A DNA stretch of 64,000 nucleotides from Paenibacillus sp. (GTDB lineage: Bacteria > Bacillota > Bacilli > Paenibacillales > Paenibacillaceae). This document shows positions 59,960 to 64,000 of the stretch, in pieces. The notes beneath the pieces are model-generated. The model made no database searches. It was not told where the DNA came from and was given only the letters and a program-made list of their open reading frames with translations. The translations under genes and the position numbers were made by a program. How positions within the stretch are numbered: position 1 is the first letter of the stretch; every line of letters begins with the position of its first letter. The stretch covers positions 49,581 to 113,580 of the forward strand of contig JAIRVF010000065.1 of assembly GCA_031254035.1 (NCBI GenBank), in the 5' to 3' direction.

Positions 59960-60520
59960 CTATTCCCAGTTTGGAACACCAAATACAAAATTTCCTTCAT
60001 TATTCTTGTAGGCATCAAAATCTTCCCAAGCATTGAGTTGAAAATGAACCATTCCTACACCAACATAAAGAATTTCACTATTTCTAATTATCCAAGACAT
60101 TCCGTGTTCGACCTCCCAATCACAATGCAATTCAACTGTATAAGCAGTATCATTGCTTTTAGGTTTATCGATGTATATACAAAATGGTTCTATATAATAT
60201 AGAAGCTCATTAAATTCTTTTATTTCGGGTAACTCTTCTCCATAATAATCACAAAATTTAAGACAATATTGCCATGAAGATTCCAACAACTTGCAGGTAG
60301 TCTCTGGACTTAGATTATTAAAGTGTTTGGCACATTGTTCTGCATAAGATAAATCTACACCATCATTCATACGAACTGTTATTTGAGCAGGTTTAAATGG
60401 TGGTTCTACTATAACATCACAACCATTTTTATCATATTTTATTTCTTTAAAATTAGTTGATACAAACTCACCCAATTGGATGTCTGCGTCTTTTCCGGTA
60501 ATTTTTATCAATGGATCCAA
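59960..60520 (-). CDS. Uncharacterised protein, immunity-like (DUF6985-like?)
   Basis: This 186-residue soluble, acidic protein has a strand-rich N-terminal half (DVIVEPPFKPAQITVRMNDG) and a C-terminal half ending GNFVFGVPNWE, with the segment LHCDWEVEHGMSWIIRNSE. It recalls single-domain proteins such as DUF6985 found near polymorphic toxins, but the resemblance is weak. The start is TTG at 60520 with GAGGTG 5-6 bases upstream. The AT-rich composition differs from the core genes. No toxin gene is next to it. Function not established. Confidence 0.6.
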   Translation of the reverse strand: MDPLIKITGKDADIQLGEFVSTNFKEIKYDKNGCDVIVEPPFKPAQITVRMNDGVDLSYAEQCAKHFNNLSPETTCKLLESSWQYCLKFCDYYGEELPEIKEFNELLYYIEPFCIYIDKPKSNDTAYTVELHCDWEVEHGMSWIIRNSEILYVGVGMVHFQLNAWEDFDAYKNNEGNFVFGVPNWE

Positions 60521-60660
60521 AATAACACCTCATATTTAGATAATATAAATTTTGTTCCAAACATACTTCACGAAATGATTCAACTATCCTGCCTGTTAGT
60601 TAAGCAAAGAGCAGCCTACCTAAAAAGTAATTAATAATCCTTTATTACTGTAGTGTACCT

Positions 60661-61119
60661 CTATAGCAAGTAATACTGTATATATCTTTCTTTTATAGGT
60701 GTCCATTCGTCTTCAAGCAACTCAACCTGAAGCAATTCGGGTTTGTTCTCCAACTTGGTAATAAACAGCGCATAAAAGTCGCCGCCGGTTGGATAAGCAA
60801 ATAATCCATATCCTTTTTGAGATATTAATTTATTCACTTCTATTATTTTTTCTGGTAAAAATTCATATTCAAAATCACCTAGCTCCTCTAGTTCTTCTTG
60901 TGAAGCTAATTCGATATGGTGGTTGAATTCATAATCCAAAATATAGTTGACGATTTCCTGATACTGCTCGCCTTTGTAATCAACGTATAGAAATCTCTTT
61001 GTAGAAAATCCATATTTCAATATGCTCTCTTGTAAACCTGCCGACTCCGCTGCATCAAAAATGGCCTCTACATCTTTTCTATTTTCAAATATGAGCTCAA
61101 CGATACTTTCATCATTCAT
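60661..61119 (-). CDS. Uncharacterised protein, immunity-like
   Basis: This 152-residue acidic protein begins MNDESIVELIFENRKDVEAI, with a central FEYEFLPEKIIEVNKLISQ and a conserved-looking GYGLFAYPTGGDFYALFI. Acidic, single-domain, helix-strand proteins of this kind (possibly the DUF6630 group) are common among immunity genes. The start at 61119 has GGAGG 8 bases upstream and lies 19 bases after the preceding gene's stop, so the two form an operon. No enzyme motif is present. Confidence 0.62.
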   Translation of the reverse strand: MNDESIVELIFENRKDVEAIFDAAESAGLQESILKYGFSTKRFLYVDYKGEQYQEIVNYILDYEFNHHIELASQEELEELGDFEYEFLPEKIIEVNKLISQKGYGLFAYPTGGDFYALFITKLENKPELLQVELLEDEWTPIKERYIQYYLL

Positions 61120-61138
61120 GTTGGTTTCCTCCGCAATA

Positions 61139-62143
61139 TTATTGAAATAATTCCCCATGTCTATTAGGAATATAATCGGGATAGTTCTTACGATAAAAGT
61201 CATCCATTAGACGCAGCAAAGGGTCCCACTCCGGGTATGGTTCAGGGTCTTCAAACACCATCTTCGCTTCTGGGGTATTCATTAAGAAATCATCAAGGTG
61301 GTTAGGCACTGAAAGCCCCTTCTCTTTCCTTACATGCATCAAGAATAAAATTTCAAATGGATAAAATCCGTACCTAAAATCACCGAACTCACCCAGTTGT
61401 CCGATTTCAGAAGCCAAAATAGAATGATACAAAGACATCTTACCAATCAAATTTTCTATTTTTGCCGAATCAGGAGTTGACCATTGTTCCAATACTTCAC
61501 TGTAAATGTCCAGATCTTCAGGTATTAAACCGCTTCTTAGACCAGCTTCCTCAAATCTTTCTTTCACAGTGATATGTAACTTTTTATTAACTCCCATAAT
61601 AGTTTTATTTCTATATTGCAAGTATAGCTCTAGTAAAAACCAGGTATGTTTGTTATCGTCATTTGCATTCAATATATGTTCACCAAAATTTTCGACGATA
61701 AAGTCAAATAAAATGTTTTCCTCTTTCTCCCACCCAAATATCGTGAAATGAATTAAAGAGAAGATAACCTCCCTAAAAGAGTATTCTACCATCATCTTAG
61801 GGTAGCGAATTTTATAAAGATCTTGCCCCATACACTGATAGAATACGACCATTTGCATTTTTTTTAATTCATTTACTTTTCTTTCACCATTAATTAACAC
61901 ATCATTCTTCCATTTTGACAAGTAATATGACCCAATTGAGTCTATATCTATTAATAAAATATGATCCTTCTCTACAGCATTCAACTCAACAATATTCATG
62001 ATTTCACTTTTGTTCTCTTCATAATTTTCTTTGACATTCTCAAATTTGATTCCATTCACAAAATTTTTACTGTATCTTCTATACGCTATTTCTAGTTTTT
62101 TGGGGTTTAGAAATACATTTTCAAAACCAAGTGACTCTCTCAT
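61139..62143 (-). CDS. Uncharacterised protein, possible PoNi-like (DUF1910/1911) immunity protein
   Basis: This 334-residue, mostly helical soluble protein begins MRESLGFENVFLNPKKLEIA. The C-terminal half has GQLGEFGDFRYGFYPFEIL and DPLLRLMDDFYRKNYPDYIP. Layout and aromatic-rich C-terminus loosely recall PoNi immunity proteins, which neutralise PoNe DNase toxins. This is a weak, by-eye resemblance. AAGGGGAC lies 5 bases before the ATG. It is the first gene of a pair with the 60661 gene and is strongly AT-rich. Confidence 0.6.
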   Translation of the reverse strand: MRESLGFENVFLNPKKLEIAYRRYSKNFVNGIKFENVKENYEENKSEIMNIVELNAVEKDHILLIDIDSIGSYYLSKWKNDVLINGERKVNELKKMQMVVFYQCMGQDLYKIRYPKMMVEYSFREVIFSLIHFTIFGWEKEENILFDFIVENFGEHILNANDDNKHTWFLLELYLQYRNKTIMGVNKKLHITVKERFEEAGLRSGLIPEDLDIYSEVLEQWSTPDSAKIENLIGKMSLYHSILASEIGQLGEFGDFRYGFYPFEILFLMHVRKEKGLSVPNHLDDFLMNTPEAKMVFEDPEPYPEWDPLLRLMDDFYRKNYPDYIPNRHGELFQ

Positions 62144-62183
62144 TTTTGTCCCCTTCGATTAGATTATCTGAGAATTTTTTGTT

Positions 62184-62392
62184 TTAATGAACAACGGATA
62201 TTTTAAGTAATTCGCCGAGTTCCCCCAATTCTTTTATATTTTTTTAGCTACATCAACAGGAATATCCTTCATTAAAACAAAAGGAAGTTGTTTCGAGCCT
62301 TTTAGTAAATCTAATAGCCCTTTTCTTATATTAAAGACCTCTTGTATTTTCTTCAAATCAGTAGCCCCACCATTCCACAAAATGACATCTAC
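62184..62392 (-). pseudogene. Frameshifted remnant resembling an L7/L12-type C-terminal domain
   Basis: Minus-strand codons from 62392 read VDVILWNGGATDLKKIQEVF, then KGLLDLLKGSKQLP, then IPVDVAKK, ending at TAA 62236-62234. A one-base shift in the A-run at that point continues as IKELGELGELLKISVVH to a stop at 62184. The rhythm resembles the C-terminal domain of ribosomal protein L7/L12 and related small proteins. In-frame stops precede 62392 and no ribosome binding site is present, so this is a decayed 3' end. The rest of 62144-62534 holds only the terminator at 62448. Confidence 0.55.
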
Positions 62393-62447
62393 TTATCACA
62401 ATGTAGCACTTTTACACCATTCTGTTGTCGAAATCAACAAAAAAACA

Positions 62448-62471
62448 GGTCAATCATGGTAGTATTTGACC
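62448..62471 (-). terminator. Terminator of the DUF2569-like gene
   Basis: On the minus strand GGTCAA and TTGACC pair across a 12-base loop and TGTTTTTTTG follows. Confidence 0.65.
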
Positions 62472-62534
62472 ATAATCGGCCTGAACCGTCAGGTGAAGCT
62501 GAGGCCCACCGGTGAAAGGGAATCTTTCGAGCGA

Positions 62535-63095
62535 TTATTTTGGGGAATCTTCATCCGATGTTGACAGAATGTTTGGCCTATCATTTCGTTTCTGTGTTTG
62601 CCGGTAATTGGAAAGCGTGTTTTCCACTTGAACAGACATTTTAAAATAAGGAATCCATATTAAACATACACCAAGAGCTACACCAATTGACCAATATGAT
62701 GCTGTAATTTCTTCGCTAACAGCCTCAACAGTCGTTAAAAGCAAGCATGTCTTGATGATAGTACCTAGCAGATTCATACTATATAAAATGATCATTAAAC
62801 GCGGAACGATCGGCTTTTTTCGAAATAATTCAAATAGCACATAACAGCAATAGAGGATGATCAACCCCTCAAACACAGCATCGAAAGTCAAAATGGTCGT
62901 CCACTCAGCATCGTAAATTTCTCTGAACGACCTTGTCTCAAACCGTACAATCTCAGAGTCTGAGAACAATGCCGGCAGCGTTTTACCAAATAATTGTACC
63001 GCTACAAGGAACATCGAAATAAGCATTCCTACAAAAACGACATTCAGCCAGCCGCTAATCCCTCTTGGCCCATGAATGTTTCTATCCCATTCCAT
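62535..63095 (-). CDS. DUF2569-like four-helix membrane protein
   Basis: This 186-residue membrane protein opens with RGISGWLNVVFVGMLISMF, which fits the GGWL-type start of DUF2569 proteins. Further helices lie at about residues 80-100, 110-130 and 145-165, followed by a polar tail. The start at 63095 has GGAAGGGGA directly upstream; the in-frame ATG at 63158 has none. It is monocistronic. Function unknown. Confidence 0.72.
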   Translation of the reverse strand: MEWDRNIHGPRGISGWLNVVFVGMLISMFLVAVQLFGKTLPALFSDSEIVRFETRSFREIYDAEWTTILTFDAVFEGLIILYCCYVLFELFRKKPIVPRLMIILYSMNLLGTIIKTCLLLTTVEAVSEEITASYWSIGVALGVCLIWIPYFKMSVQVENTLSNYRQTQKRNDRPNILSTSDEDSPK

Positions 63096-63446
63096 TCCCC
63101 TTCCTGCCCGTTCGTGGTATCGTTTATGACTAGTGAAAAATGACCATATTTCTAACATTTAATGCTGGGATAACTGAAATACTTTTATGTACACACCTAA
63201 ATAACCTCCATTGTCATGGAGGCAACCATCTGGTACAAGTCATAACTTAAGAAACTTACTTTTAAATGTAACCATGTTCGATATTCATCCAAATTACTGT
63301 TGATAAGTAAAGTCTGGATCTAGGGAGCACACAAGGGAGGATCTGACGACCTAGAATAAAGGCGGAAGATGAAGTTATTTAGTAAGATTTCAAAAGCCTA
63401 CAACCAAATAATCTAGACTCTTAGAGATTGATTTTAATGTATCATG
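63096..63446. other. Spacer between the DUF2569-like gene and the tRNA operon
   Basis: AT-rich. It contains a 7-bp palindrome CCTCCATTGTCATGGAGG (63208-63225) without a U tract. I see no gene or recognisable mobile element. Confidence 0.4.
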
Positions 63447-63480
63447 CAAAAAAAACGCACTTACCAAGGCTAAGTGCGTT
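63447..63480 (-). terminator. Terminator of the tRNA operon
   Basis: On the minus strand AACGCACTTA, GCCTTGG loop, TAAGTGCGTT, then a run of T residues. It lies 36 bases after the aberrant tRNA-Leu. Confidence 0.88.
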
Positions 63481-63515
63481 TCTCAAATTATTTTATATAT
63501 TGGCTATCTGTAATA

Positions 63516-63595
63516 AGCGGGTGATGGGAATCGAACTCCCACGGCTTCCCTCACGATTCTGAGTCGCGCGCGTCTGCCAATTCCGCCATACCGGA
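63516..63595 (-). tRNA. Aberrant tRNA-Leu (anticodon CAG), apparent Leu/Gly chimera
   Basis: The D arm (GCGGAATTGGCAGACGC), anticodon arm (CGCGA CTCAGAA TCGTG, anticodon CAG) and long variable arm are those of tRNA-Leu. The 5' acceptor strand TCCGGTA does not pair with the 3' strand CACCCGC (three mismatches in seven). The T arm pairs only if its loop is stretched to nine bases. The last 22 bases are identical to the 3' end of the tRNA-Gly at 40534. It is probably not functional, or it marks a recombination or assembly joint. Confidence 0.75.
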
Positions 63596-63627
63596 TTGTG
63601 TGAATATTACTGCTAAGATAAATATGG

Positions 63628-63701
63628 CGCGCCCTAAGAGATTCGAACTCCTGGCCTTTTGATTCGTAGTCAAACGCTCTATCCAGCTGAGCTAAGGGCG
63701 C
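63628..63701 (-). tRNA. tRNA-Arg (anticodon ACG)
   Basis: Acceptor GCGCCCT/AGGGCGC, D arm TAGCTCAGCTGGATAGAGC, anticodon loop CTACGAA, T arm GGAGTTCGAATCTC. Complete; CCA not encoded. Confidence 0.96.
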
Positions 63702-63710
63702 ATATATTGG

Positions 63711-63782
63711 AGCGGACGACGGGAATCGAACCCGCGACCCTCGCCTTGGCAAGGCGATGCTCTACCGCTGAGCCACGTCCGC
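63711..63782 (-). tRNA. tRNA-Gly (anticodon GCC)
   Basis: Acceptor GCGGACG/CGTCCGC, anticodon loop TTGCCAA (anticodon GCC), T arm GCGGGTTCGATTCCCGT. Complete. Confidence 0.96.
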
Positions 63783-63799
63783 GGATGAAATAATACTGA

Positions 63800-63872
63800 T
63801 GAGCCATGAAGGACTCGAACCTTCGACACCCTGATTAAAAGTCAGGTGCTCTACCAACTGAGCTAATGGCTC
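63800..63872 (-). tRNA. tRNA-Lys (anticodon TTT)
   Basis: Acceptor GAGCCAT/ATGGCTC, anticodon loop CTTTTAA (anticodon TTT), T arm GAAGGTTCGAGTCCTTC. Complete. Confidence 0.96.
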
Positions 63873-63882
63873 ATAAAACTGA

Positions 63883-63964
63883 TGGAGGCTGATGGATTCG
63901 AACCACCGAACTCGTAGAGAGCAGATTTACAGTCTGCCGTGTTTAGCCACTTCACTAAGCCTCC
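63883..63964 (-). tRNA. tRNA-Tyr (anticodon GTA)
   Basis: Acceptor GGAGGCT/AGCCTCC, anticodon loop CTGTAAA (anticodon GTA), long variable arm typical of bacterial tRNA-Tyr. Complete. Confidence 0.95.
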
Positions 63965-63972
63965 ATATAAGG

Positions 63973-64000
63973 TGGCTCGGGACGGAATCGAACCGCCGAC
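63973..64000 (-). tRNA. tRNA-Phe, 3' part (cut by the window edge)
   Basis: The visible 3' end GTCGGCGGTTCGATTCCGTC followed by CCGAGCC and A matches bacterial tRNA-Phe, which has acceptor GGCTCGG. The rest lies beyond the window. Confidence 0.75.

Noticed and set aside
63504-63752. 82-codon minus-strand frame across the tRNA cluster
   Set aside because: It is a read-through of tRNA-Leu, tRNA-Arg and tRNA-Gly sequence, a common artefact.
1-64000. CRISPR array, rRNA genes, insertion sequences
   Set aside because: No regularly spaced repeats, no rRNA sequence and no transposase frame were found; the repeats present are short, palindromic and irregularly placed.

Overview
The window looks like a chromosomal segment of a spore-forming, mid-GC Firmicute, most likely Paenibacillus or a close relative. 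The evidence is a CotF-type coat protein, a Spo0E-type phosphatase, a T-box before pheST, an S-box (SAM-I) riboswitch, strong GGAGG ribosome binding sites with many GTG/TTG starts, a BceAB/YxeA-type transporter set, and several families of short palindromic intergenic repeats. No rRNA, CRISPR array, intact prophage or insertion sequence was seen.

Layout. 0.4-8.3 kb: CorA Mg transporter, HRDC protein, DUF3055 protein, ROK sugar kinase, YpcP-like 5'-3' exonuclease, ArsC/Spx-fold protein, RluA-type pseudouridine synthase, PduO-type cobalamin adenosyltransferase, a lipoprotein and a Spo0E-like phosphatase. 8.4-12.6 kb: alanine aminotransferase with its Lrp regulator (as alaR-alaT), two small spore-coat-like genes and a FAD oxidoreductase. 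12.7-20.4 kb: a minus-strand block holding an ABC transporter (ATPase, permease), YxeA, a secreted M1 peptidase and an OmpR/histidine-kinase pair. 20.6-34.5 kb: MFS protein, zinc-ribbon protein, a 26-residue membrane peptide, YshE-like DUF350, MutS2, a membrane protein, a diguanylate cyclase, a small CuA-type cupredoxin lipoprotein, then an 811-residue ZapA-coiled-coil protein and T-box-controlled pheS-pheT. The order pheS-pheT-zapA-(insert)-mutS2-yshE matches Bacillus subtilis, with rnhC, yshB and polX missing. 34.7-43.7 kb: an attenuator-controlled ABC-F protein, a CcdC-like gene with a NarL-family two-component system, tRNA-Gly and tRNA-Pro, a GGDEF-EAL protein and a YbjQ pair. 43.9-49.2 kb: aldolase-domain protein, a Fur-boxed feoA-feoB-Cys-rich operon and leucyl aminopeptidase. 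49.5-54.4 kb: an HscC-type Hsp70, a membrane-spanning J-like/TPR protein with HPE in place of HPD, a convergent TPR lipoprotein and a remnant of a second J-domain gene. 54.5-59.6 kb: endonuclease V, a GpsB-like protein and an S-box operon metN-metI-metQ plus an iron-type alcohol dehydrogenase. 59.6-63.2 kb: an AT-rich accessory patch of unknown, immunity-like genes and gene remnants. 63.5-64.0 kb: a minus-strand tRNA cluster (Phe, Tyr, Lys, Gly, Arg, Leu) whose last member appears to be a Leu/Gly chimera.

The most unusual items are the giant ZapA at the normal zapA locus, the HscC/HPE-J/TPR-lipoprotein locus, the chimeric tRNA-Leu, the SAM-controlled methionine importer with a co-transcribed dehydrogenase, and the ABC-F leader. 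All functional calls rest on motifs and remembered family features; no database search was possible.
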